Source: Sphingomonas mollis
GTDB lineage: Bacteria; Pseudomonadota; Alphaproteobacteria; Sphingomonadales; Sphingomonadaceae
Length of the DNA: 64,000 nt
NCBI RefSeq assembly: GCF_016427505.1
Contig: NZ_JAELXS010000004.1
Span: 186,001 to 250,000, forward strand
Direction: 5' to 3'
This document shows, piece by piece, positions 1 through 7,214 of this stretch (positions are counted from its first letter, which is position 1; each line of letters starts with the position of its first letter). The position numbers and the translations under genes are program-made. The notes beneath the pieces are model-generated. The model ran no database searches and had not been told where the DNA came from. It saw only the letters and a list, made by a program, of their open reading frames with translations.

Positions 1-977
1 GCGCTGCGCGGCTCGTCGGCCGTGCCCAACCAGTCGTTCCGGAACGCATAGCCCGAACTGGCCGCCGCGCCCTTCACGTCGAGGAAGCTGACCTGCTTGG
101 TCTGTTTGTCGGCGATCGTCGTGCGTTCCGGCAGCGGATAGAGGTAGAAATCGCCCAGTTGCTCGCGCGTCGAGGTTTCGGTCCCGGCCTGCACGATGCG
201 GCTGGCGCGGCGGGGCGGCCGGGGCTGGTATCCGTTTTGATTGTCGTCGCTCGCCACGTCGCCGGCCACCAGCAGCGTGCGCGCCATCGTGAACGTCGTG
301 CCGCTGGTATTGCGCAGCGTCACCCATCCCTGCACGTCGATGCGACCGCTCTTCTGATCGAACAGCGCGACGTAATCCGCATTCCACCCCAAGCCGCGGC
401 TGAGATAGGACAACGTCGCCGGCCGCGTGCCGGACCGGGTGCTGGCCAGCGTCACCGACAACGTCGGGCGGGCGCGGAGCGAGTCGGGCACCTTGTCGAA
501 GATCGCGCGCACCGGCAGGCCGTCGTCGCGCAACACCTCGATCCGGTCGCCGATCTGCAACACGACGCCGCCGTTGACCGCCAGCACCTTCGCCCGCTCA
601 CGCGTCTCGGCGCCGGTCGCAGGGTTGGTGCGGAGCAGCGTGATCGTTTCGCCCACCGCCTTTTCCATCAGGCTGGTCGGGCTGAGCAGGTCGTAATCGA
701 AATTCTGTTCAACGATCGCGGCATCGGCAACGTTCAGCGAGACGGTTTCCGGACGGATGGCGGCGCTGACGTCGGGGAAGTTCTGCCTGACCCGGCCATT
801 GCCCAGCGCCAGTGGCCGCACGTCCTGGATCAGCGCGATGTCGTTGTTGTAGATCGTGACGGACACGTCGCCCTGCCCCGCCGTCGCCGGTCCCGGCGCT
901 ACCTGTTGCGGCGCTTCTTGCGCGGCGGCTACCCCCGGCGCGATCAGCATGGCCCAGATCGCTGTCGTCGCCCGCAT
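1..977 (-). CDS. DUF4139 domain protein, 3' part cut by the window edge
   Basis: The frame is open from an ATG at 977 to the left edge, so about 325 residues are visible and the C-terminus is missing. A short secretion signal (MRATTAIWAMLIAPGVAAAQ) is followed by a segment with VTIYNNDIALIQDVR and later YLSRGLGWNADYVALFD, the pattern I associate with DUF4139 proteins: secreted beta-rich proteins of unknown function. A purine-rich GGGGAGAG run lies just upstream of the chosen ATG. A second ATG five bases earlier is out of frame and soon hits a stop. It is divergent from the metal-sensing trio at 1107. The function is unknown; the family call is by eye. Confidence 0.75.
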   Translation of the reverse strand, partial: MRATTAIWAMLIAPGVAAAQEAPQQVAPGPATAGQGDVSVTIYNNDIALIQDVRPLALGNGRVRQNFPDVSAAIRPETVSLNVADAAIVEQNFDYDLLSPTSLMEKAVGETITLLRTNPATGAETRERAKVLAVNGGVVLQIGDRIEVLRDDGLPVRAIFDKVPDSLRARPTLSVTLASTRSGTRPATLSYLSRGLGWNADYVALFDQKSGRIDVQGWVTLRNTSGTTFTMARTLLVAGDVASDDNQNGYQPRPPRRASRIVQAGTETSTREQLGDFYLYPLPERTTIADKQTKQVSFLDVKGAAASSGYAFRNDWLGTADEPRS

Positions 978-1079
978 CGCATTCTCTCCCCCGTTTATGC
1001 CCGTCTTGCACGTCGCCGGTTCGCCCGCAATGCCGCAAGCTGATCCGAAACGGCTTGAGGGGATCGGGCGAGCTTTGCG

Positions 1080-1085
1080 TATAAT
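1080..1085 (+). promoter_or_regulatory. possible -10 box before the cnr-like trio
   Basis: TATAAT occurs 21 bases before the proposed start at 1107. A weak TTGAGG lies about 19 bases upstream of it. This may be a housekeeping promoter; an ECF-type promoter read by the downstream sigma factor was not clearly identified. Confidence 0.35.
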
Positions 1086-1106
1086 GACATGGAAATGGAG
1101 TGCGTG

Positions 1107-1394
1107 ATGCCCGACCCGATCGACCATGCGGCGACCCTGTGCGCCGCCCTGCCCCCGGTGCCGCTCGATGGACTGGAGTCGCGGGTCTTCGCCGCGATCG
1201 AGGATCGCGCGCGGGAAGCGACGGCGGCACGGCGTGCCGGCCTGTGGTCGGTGGCGGCGGCGCTGGCGATCGGCCTGACCGGCGGCGGCCTGGCCGCCAG
1301 AGAAATGGCCGGCGGCGCGATGGCGGCGCGGGCGGCCAGCCCGATCGGTATCGACGCCATGCTCGCCCCCTCCACCCTGTTGCTCGGCCGATGA
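1107..1394 (+). CDS. cnrY: CnrY-like small membrane anti-sigma factor
   Basis: A 95-residue protein with an N-terminal cytosolic half (about residues 1-45, including LDGLESRVFAAIEDRA), one predicted membrane helix (AGLWSVAAALAIGLTGGGLA, about 46-65) and a short periplasmic tail. In CnrYXH systems CnrY holds the ECF sigma factor CnrH at the membrane until the metal sensor CnrX signals. The assignment rests on size, topology and position directly before CnrX- and CnrH-like genes, since CnrY sequences diverge strongly. The ATG at 1107 is preferred because GGAG lies seven bases upstream; an ATG at 1089 lacks a ribosome site. Its stop overlaps the next start (ATGA at 1391), suggesting coupled translation. 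Confidence 0.6.
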   Translation: MPDPIDHAATLCAALPPVPLDGLESRVFAAIEDRAREATAARRAGLWSVAAALAIGLTGGGLAAREMAGGAMAARAASPIGIDAMLAPSTLLLGR

Positions 1395-1819
1395 ACCGCA
1401 CGCTGCCGACCATCATACTGGCGCTACTGGCGGGGCTGGCGGGCGCGTATATCGGTTGCCGGATCATGATGCCGGCCACGACGCAGGGCACCGAAATCCA
1501 TGCGCTGCTGCATCGCACGATCGCGCTCGACCCGGATCAGGAAGCGCGGATCGATGCGCTGGAGGCCGGTTTCGCCACCACGCGCGCGGGGCTGGAGGCG
1601 CAATTGCGCCGCGACAATGCCGCGCTCGCCGTCGCGATCGAGCAGGAACATGAGAACGGTCCCCGCGTCGCGGATGCCGTCGACCGGTCGCATCACACGA
1701 TGGGCGTGCTGCAAAAAGCGACGCTGGCGCATGTCTTCGCGATGCGGCGGGTGCTGCGGCCCGATCAGACGGCGGCGTTCGACCGGGTGGTGGTACGGGC
1801 GCTGACCGCCACTTCGTGA
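1391..1819 (+). CDS. cnrX: CnrX-like periplasmic metal sensor
   Basis: A 142-residue protein with an N-terminal membrane anchor (about residues 5-25) and an all-helical periplasmic domain of the CnrX/heavy-metal sensor type. H37, H41, E58, H114 and M118 match the known CnrX cobalt/nickel ligands H42, H46, E63, H119 and M123 with a constant offset of five. Binding of metal should release the sigma factor from the CnrY-like protein. It overlaps the genes on both sides by four bases, so the three products are probably made in fixed ratio. The adjacent copA-copB genes suggest the physiological signal might be copper, but the ligand set is that of a Ni/Co sensor, so the metal is uncertain. Confidence 0.8.
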   Translation: MNRTLPTIILALLAGLAGAYIGCRIMMPATTQGTEIHALLHRTIALDPDQEARIDALEAGFATTRAGLEAQLRRDNAALAVAIEQEHENGPRVADAVDRSHHTMGVLQKATLAHVFAMRRVLRPDQTAAFDRVVVRALTATS

Positions 1820-2382
1820 ACGAGGCGCTGGCCCGGCTCGACGACCGCGATCTCGTCCTGCGCAGTCGTCGCGGTGAGGATGCGGCGTTCGCGGCCGTGA
1901 TGATGCGGCACAAGCAGCCGCTCTATCGCCTGATCGTCGCGCAGGTCGGCGATGCGGACGAGGCGCTGGACCTGTTGCAGGAGACGTTCATCGCCGCGCA
2001 CGGCGCGCTCGCCCGGTTCGATACGGACCGGTCGCTGCGCGCATGGCTGGCGCGGATCGCGATCAACAAATGCCGCGACCATGCCCGGCGCCGGCGGGTG
2101 CGGCGGTTCCTGTCGCGTGTCCTGCCGATCGAAAGCGGCGAACAGGTGCCCGATGCGGCGGCGGATACCGAGGGAAGCGCGATCGACCGGCAGCATCTCG
2201 CCCATGCGATGGCGGCAATCGGGCGATTGCCGGCGACGCTTCGCGAGCCCCTGTTGCTCTGCACCGTCGACGAGCTGAGTCAGGCGGAGGCGGCGGAAGC
2301 GTTGGGCATCAGCGTGAAGGCAGTCGAGAACCGCATCCGCCGCGCCCGCGCCGCACTGTCACAGGATCGGGACGAAATCTGA
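1816..2382 (+). CDS. cnrH: ECF sigma factor, CnrH-like
   Basis: An RNA polymerase sigma-70 factor of the extracytoplasmic-function class, 188 residues. Region 2 spans about residues 25-90 (LYRLIVAQVGDADEALDLLQ is the core helix pair), and region 4 about 125-180 ends in the HTH LSQAEAAEALGISVKAVENR. Start is GTG at 1816, overlapping the stop of the sensor gene (GTGA). Position third in a Y-X-H order identifies it as the likely output of the metal sensor; the nearest candidate target is copA 67 bases downstream. Family assignment is firm, the regulon is inference. Confidence 0.88.
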   Translation: MNEALARLDDRDLVLRSRRGEDAAFAAVMMRHKQPLYRLIVAQVGDADEALDLLQETFIAAHGALARFDTDRSLRAWLARIAINKCRDHARRRRVRRFLSRVLPIESGEQVPDAAADTEGSAIDRQHLAHAMAAIGRLPATLREPLLLCTVDELSQAEAAEALGISVKAVENRIRRARAALSQDRDEI

Positions 2383-2406
2383 GGGCTGGACAGCGGCGCT
2401 ACGTAT

Positions 2407-2427
2407 GGAAAGGAAACCGTTCTTTCC
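2407..2427. promoter_or_regulatory. inverted repeat upstream of copA
   Basis: GGAAAG (2407-2412) and CTTTCC (2422-2427) form a perfect 6-base inverted repeat with a 9-base spacer, in the 66-base gap between the sigma factor and copA. It could be an operator or part of an ECF promoter; the data do not decide. Confidence 0.35.
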
Positions 2428-2448
2428 GATCCAGCCATCAGGATATCC

Positions 2449-4266
2449 ATGACCGCTCTATCCCGTCGCCGTTTCCTGCGTGACGCCGGCCTCGGCGCCG
2501 GGGCGCTGACGGTGCCGTGGCTGCCCGCCTGGGCGCAGCGAGTGTCGGGCGGTATCGCTACGCCGCCGCCCACCGTGGCGGGCGACACGATCGCGCTGCG
2601 GGTGGCGCACCAGATGATGATGATCGACGGCAAGCCGTCGCACGCCATCGGCCTGAACGGCACCGTCCCCGGCCCGCTGATCCGCCTGCGCGAGGGGCAG
2701 ACGGTCAGGATCGCCGTTACCAACGATCTGGACGAGGAAACCTCAATCCACTGGCACGGCCTGTTGCTGCCGTTCCAGATGGACGGCGTGCCCGGCATCA
2801 GCTTTCCCGGCATTCCGGCGCGGTCGACCTTCACGTACGAGTTTCCGCTGATCCAGGCGGGCACCTATTGGTATCACAGCCATTCCGGCCTGCAGGAGCA
2901 GATGGGACATTACGGGCCGATCGTCGTCGATCCGAAGGGTGTCGATCCGGTCGCGTCGGACCGCGAGCATGTCGTCGTCCTGTCCGACCATAGCCCGCTT
3001 CACCCGCACATGATCTTCAAAAAGCTGAAACAGCAGGGCGGCTATTTCAATTATCAGAAGCAGACGCTCGCCGGCCTGTTGGCGGGCCGCGACCAGCCGG
3101 TGGCGGACCGCGCGATGTGGGGCGGGATGCGGATGGACCCGACCGACGTGTCGGACGTGACCGGATCGACCTATACCTACCTCGTCAACGGCCACGGCCC
3201 GGCGGACAACTGGACCGCGCTGTTCCAGCCGGGCGAACGGGTGCGGCTGCGCATCGTCAACGCGTCGGCGATGACCAATTTCAACGTCCGCATTCCGGGG
3301 CTGAAACTGACGATCGTGCAGGCTGACGGGATGAACGTGCGGCCGGTGACGGTCGATGAATTCCAGATCGCGGTGGCCGAAACCTATGATGTGATCGTCG
3401 AGCCGGCCACGGCGGACGCGTACACGATCGTGGCGGAGGCGTGGGACCGATCGGGCATGGCCCGCGCCACGCTGGCCCCGCGTGTCGGGATGGTGGCGGC
3501 CGTGCCGGCGCTTCGTACACGGCCGCTGGCGACGATGAAGGACATGGGTATGGGGAGCATGGCCGGAATGGACCATGGCTCGATGGCGGGCATGGACCGC
3601 GCCGCGCCCGCCGCCGACGCCTGCCCGCCAGAACACGCTAAGATGGGCCATTGCACGCCCGCTGCCGGTACGCAGGCGGGCCACGACATGGCCGGCATGA
3701 GCCATTCGATGCGCGACTTCGCCAATGCGCCGACCCTGCCGAAGACACCGACCGTGCAGACGATATCCCCCATGCCGATGGATCGCACCGGCGAGCCGCC
3801 ACAGGGCCTTGCCGACACCGGTCACAAGGTCCTCGTCTATCGCGATCTGATCGCGCTCGATCGCAATCCCGATCTTCGCGCGCCGTCGCGGCAGATGCGG
3901 ATCCACCTGACCGGCAATATGGAACGGTACATGTGGGCGTTCGACGGCGTGAAGCTGAACGAGGTGAAGGCGCCGATCCCCTTCCGTCTGGGCGAGCGTG
4001 TGCGCGTGACGCTGGTCAACGACACGATGATGGCGCACCCGATCCACCTGCACGGCCATTTCTTCGAACTGGTGACGGGGCACGGCGACCATAGCCCGCG
4101 CAAGCACACCATCAACGTCGCCCCCGGCGGTACCGCGACGTTCGACCTGACCGCCGATGCGGCCGGCGACTGGGCGTTCCATTGCCACATGCTCTATCAC
4201 ATGCACGCCGGCATGATGCAGGTCGTCAGCGTCCGTCCCGATCCTGCCGCAGGAGCGCCGGCATGA
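2449..4266 (+). CDS. copA: Copper resistance multicopper oxidase CopA
   Basis: A periplasmic multicopper oxidase of 605 residues with a twin-arginine signal (LSRRRFLRDAGLGAGALTVP). Copper-site motifs are present: HWHG at 101-104, HSH at 143-145, HPIHLHGH from 530 and HCH at 578-580. A Met/His-rich insert around residues 365-420 (MGMGSMAGMDHGSMAGMD and similar) probably binds extra copper, and contains a CPPEHAKMGHC segment (392-402) that recurs in CopB. It likely oxidises Cu(I) or sequesters copper in the periplasm. Start ATG 2449 has a weak AGGA upstream. It overlaps copB by four bases. Confidence 0.95.
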   Translation: MTALSRRRFLRDAGLGAGALTVPWLPAWAQRVSGGIATPPPTVAGDTIALRVAHQMMMIDGKPSHAIGLNGTVPGPLIRLREGQTVRIAVTNDLDEETSIHWHGLLLPFQMDGVPGISFPGIPARSTFTYEFPLIQAGTYWYHSHSGLQEQMGHYGPIVVDPKGVDPVASDREHVVVLSDHSPLHPHMIFKKLKQQGGYFNYQKQTLAGLLAGRDQPVADRAMWGGMRMDPTDVSDVTGSTYTYLVNGHGPADNWTALFQPGERVRLRIVNASAMTNFNVRIPGLKLTIVQADGMNVRPVTVDEFQIAVAETYDVIVEPATADAYTIVAEAWDRSGMARATLAPRVGMVAAVPALRTRPLATMKDMGMGSMAGMDHGSMAGMDRAAPAADACPPEHAKMGHCTPAAGTQAGHDMAGMSHSMRDFANAPTLPKTPTVQTISPMPMDRTGEPPQGLADTGHKVLVYRDLIALDRNPDLRAPSRQMRIHLTGNMERYMWAFDGVKLNEVKAPIPFRLGERVRVTLVNDTMMAHPIHLHGHFFELVTGHGDHSPRKHTINVAPGGTATFDLTADAAGDWAFHCHMLYHMHAGMMQVVSVRPDPAAGAPA

Positions 4267-5420
4267 TCCGCGCGCTGCTCGCCACCGCCGCGATCGCGGT
4301 GGCGTCACCGGTATTCGCACAGTCGATGAATCATCGGCACATGCCCGGCATGGCGATGCCCGCCGCACCCAAGGCGGAGAAGACGAAGCCGAAAAGGGCG
4401 GTGGCCAAGCCGGTCCGTCGCGCAACGGCGACCGCGCGAAAGCCCGCGCCGAAAGCCACCCATGCCGGACATACGATGCCGGACATGGCCAATGGCTGCG
4501 CGCCGGAACATGCCGCCATGGGGCATTGCACACCGGCTGCGCCCGCCATGTCGGCCGATCATGCCATGCCGTCGATGCCCGACATGGCCGCGCCGCCAAC
4601 CGACCCCTGCCCGCCGGAACACGCGGCGATGGGCCATTGCAAGCCCGCCGCCACAACCCCCGTCGGCACCGACCAGCCGGCCGGCAACGCCCCCCCGCCC
4701 GCCGCGCCCACCGACCTAGCCGCCGCGCGCTTCTACGATCCCGCCGTCATGGCCGCGAGCAATGCCGGGATGCGCCGCGAACATGGCGGCATGCGGTTCA
4801 GCCAGGTGGTCTTCAACATCGCCGAAGCGCAGGTAAAGAACGGCCGCGACGGCTATCGCTGGGACGGCGAGGGCTGGTTCGGTGGCGACATCCACCGCCT
4901 CGTCGTGAAAAGCGAGGGCGAGGGATCGTTCGGCCGACGCCTCGACGACGCCGAGGTACAGGCGCTCTATTCGCGCGCGATCGGCCCCTATTTCGATGCG
5001 CAGGGCGGTGTACGCCAGGACCTGGGCCATGGCGCGAAGCGAACCTATGCGACCATCGGCGTCGAGGGCCTCGCCCCCTATTGGTTCGAGGTCGAGGGCG
5101 CGCTGTTCCTGTCCGACAAGGGCGACCTGCTCGGCCGGGTCGAGGCCTGGTATGACCAGCGCATCACCCAGCGGCTGATCGCGCAACCCCGGCTGGAGGT
5201 GAACCTCGCCGCGCAGAACATGCCCGGTAGCCGGATCGGATCGGGCCTGTCGGACGCCGAACTCGGCCTGCGCCTGCGCTACGAGATCAAACGCGAATTC
5301 GCACCCTATGTCGGCGTGTCGTGGGAGCGGCGCTACGGCGACACCGCCCGCTATGCCCGCGCACGCGGCGATGACACGGGCGGGTTCGCGCTGGCGCTGG
5401 GCGTGCGCGCCTGGTTCTAG
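4263..5420 (+). CDS. copB: Copper resistance outer-membrane protein CopB
   Basis: A 385-residue protein. A signal peptide (MIRALLATAAIAVASPVFAQ) leads into a Met/His/Pro/Ala-rich low-complexity region (about 21-160) and then a C-terminal beta-barrel domain of the CopB family (about 170-385) ending in an aromatic residue, as is usual for outer-membrane proteins. Two copies of a C-x-PEHAAMGHC motif lie at residues 79-89 and 116-126, matching one in CopA. Start ATG 4263 overlaps the copA stop; an in-frame ATG 81 bases upstream inside copA would displace the signal peptide and is rejected. It acts with CopA in periplasmic and outer-membrane copper handling. Confidence 0.93.
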   Translation: MIRALLATAAIAVASPVFAQSMNHRHMPGMAMPAAPKAEKTKPKRAVAKPVRRATATARKPAPKATHAGHTMPDMANGCAPEHAAMGHCTPAAPAMSADHAMPSMPDMAAPPTDPCPPEHAAMGHCKPAATTPVGTDQPAGNAPPPAAPTDLAAARFYDPAVMAASNAGMRREHGGMRFSQVVFNIAEAQVKNGRDGYRWDGEGWFGGDIHRLVVKSEGEGSFGRRLDDAEVQALYSRAIGPYFDAQGGVRQDLGHGAKRTYATIGVEGLAPYWFEVEGALFLSDKGDLLGRVEAWYDQRITQRLIAQPRLEVNLAAQNMPGSRIGSGLSDAELGLRLRYEIKREFAPYVGVSWERRYGDTARYARARGDDTGGFALALGVRAWF

Positions 5421-5423
5421 ATA

Positions 5424-5524
5424 TTCCCCGGCGGAGGCCGGGGTCCAGTTGGGCGAGCGGTCGTAACGATGTGCTGCATTCAATCATAGGCGCCCCCAAC
5501 TGGACCCCGGCCTCCGCCGGGGAA
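5424..5524. repeat. Inverted repeat R1, copy 1
   Basis: Two perfect 30-base arms (TTCCCCGGCGGAGG... and its complement) flank a 41-base spacer, between convergent copB and the PTS permease gene. Six copies of this family lie in the window. The RNA from either strand can fold into a long hairpin. Confidence 0.9.
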
Positions 5525-5531
5525 CAGAAAG

Positions 5532-7214
5532 TCAGGGAATCAGCAGATGCACCGTATCGGCCAATACCCACGCCGCCGTCCGGATATCCGCTCCGGCCAG
5601 CGCCGGCTCGTCCACCTGCGCCCGGTCGGCAACGACGACGCGATAACGCCCGGCGTGACGCGTGACCTCCCCGACATTACCCCGCCCGCCCAGCGCCGCT
5701 TCCAGCGCCGCCGGCAGTGCCACGGGAGCAGCGGCGGCGGCCGGCGCCGCCACCGGCGCGGCTGGCACCGGCGCGGCATCGGCCGCGGTCCGCATTTCCA
5801 TCGCCAACCCGTCGGCGATGCCGCCCACGATCACCTGCACCGACGTCGCCGATGGCCGCAGCACGCCGCGCGCGCCGAGTTGCCGCAGGCGCGGCTCGTC
5901 GATCGCAGTGCTGTCCACCACCGACAGCCGGAGCCGCGTCGCGCAGGCATCGATCCCGCGCAGATTGACCGCCCCGCCCAGCGCCGCGACATAGGCCGCC
6001 GCCCGGTCGCTTGCCGCCACCGGTGCCGCGTCGGGCACCGCATCCGCCGGCTCGCGCCCCGGCGTCGGCAGGTTCAGCCGCACGATCGCGTAACGGAACA
6101 GCGTGTAATAGATCAGCGCATAGGCCGCTCCGACGGGCAACAGCATCAGCGGCTTCGTCGCTTTGCCGTAATTCAGGACGTAATCGAACAGCCCGGCCGA
6201 AAAGCCATATCCCATCTTCACGCCCAGCGCGTTCATCAGCGCTTCCGACGCGCCCGTCAGCACCGCATGGATCGCGTAGAGCACGGGCGCGAGGAACATG
6301 AAGCTGAACTCGATCGGCTCGGTCACCCCGGTCAGGAACGACGTCAGCGCCAGGCTGAGCAACAGGCCGCCGACCGCCTTGCGCCGGTCGGGCAAGGCGG
6401 TGTGGTACATCGCCAGACAGGCGGCGGGCAGGCCGAACATCATGACGGGGAAGAACCCGGTCATGAAGCCGCCCGCGGTCGGATCGCCGGCGAAGAAGCG
6501 CGTCAGGTCGCCGCTCTTGCCGTGATAATCGCCGACCACGAAATACGCGACGTTGTTCAGGATGTGGTGCAGCCCCGTGACCAGCAACAGCCGGTTGAGC
6601 AGGCCGAACACGAACAGCCCGAACCCGCCCGCCGCGACGACGGCGGTGCTGAGCGTGTCCATGCCGCTGCTGATCGCGCCATAGCTGAAGCCCATGACCA
6701 GTCCGATCGCCAGCCCCGCGACCCCCGCGATGATCGGCACGAACCGCCGCCCGCCGAAGAACGCCAGATATTCCGGCAATTTAAAGGTCGAGAAGCGGTT
6801 GTAGAACAGACCGCCGACCAGACCCGAGGCGATGCCGATCGGCACCTCCAGCTTGTCGATCGCGGTCGCCTTCCACGCCGACCCCACCGTCGCCAGCAAC
6901 GTCTCCGGCACGCCCGCCAGCACCTTGGCCGGCACCGTCATCAGCACTTGCGCGCCGTTGATCGACACGAGGTAGCACACGATCCCCGCCATCGCCGCCG
7001 CACCGTTGCCGTCGCGCGCGAAGCCCGTCGCGACGCCCACCGCGAAGAGCAGCCCGAGGTTGGAAAAGATCGCTTCGCCCGCCGCGCTCAGGAACGCGAT
7101 GTCGAGCAGATCGGGCTGGCCGAGCCGCAGCAACAGGCCCGCGATCGGCAGCACCGCCAGAGGCAGCATCAGCGCGCGACCCAGCGGCTGGAGGAACACC
7201 ATCGGCGACTTCAT
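5532..7214 (-). CDS. nagE: PTS permease EIICB, N-acetylglucosamine type (NagE-like), with an extra degenerate EIIB
   Basis: A membrane transport component of the sugar phosphotransferase system, 560 residues. The EIIC domain (about 1-390, many membrane helices, glucose/GlcNAc superfamily) is followed by an EIIB domain (about 410-485) with the phospho-cysteine C424 in GIDACATRLRL. A second EIIB-like domain (about 495-560) aligns with the first, but the cysteine position is His (RHAGRYR). The start overlaps the stop of the upstream EIIA-HPr-EI gene (ATGA), so the two form one unit. GlcNAc as substrate is inferred from family resemblance; no nagA, nagB or regulator gene is in the window. Confidence 0.88.
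   Translation of the reverse strand: MKSPMVFLQPLGRALMLPLAVLPIAGLLLRLGQPDLLDIAFLSAAGEAIFSNLGLLFAVGVATGFARDGNGAAAMAGIVCYLVSINGAQVLMTVPAKVLAGVPETLLATVGSAWKATAIDKLEVPIGIASGLVGGLFYNRFSTFKLPEYLAFFGGRRFVPIIAGVAGLAIGLVMGFSYGAISSGMDTLSTAVVAAGGFGLFVFGLLNRLLLVTGLHHILNNVAYFVVGDYHGKSGDLTRFFAGDPTAGGFMTGFFPVMMFGLPAACLAMYHTALPDRRKAVGGLLLSLALTSFLTGVTEPIEFSFMFLAPVLYAIHAVLTGASEALMNALGVKMGYGFSAGLFDYVLNYGKATKPLMLLPVGAAYALIYYTLFRYAIVRLNLPTPGREPADAVPDAAPVAASDRAAAYVAALGGAVNLRGIDACATRLRLSVVDSTAIDEPRLRQLGARGVLRPSATSVQVIVGGIADGLAMEMRTAADAAPVPAAPVAAPAAAAAPVALPAALEAALGGRGNVGEVTRHAGRYRVVVADRAQVDEPALAGADIRTAAWVLADTVHLLIP

Noticed and set aside
2743..4656. A 637-codon frame opposite copA-copB
   Set aside because: Composition is that of reverse-strand GC-rich DNA; copA and copB show clear domains on the other strand.
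5424..5524. R1 repeats considered as insertion sequence ends
   Set aside because: Only about 100 bases long, with no transposase gene or target duplication seen in the window.
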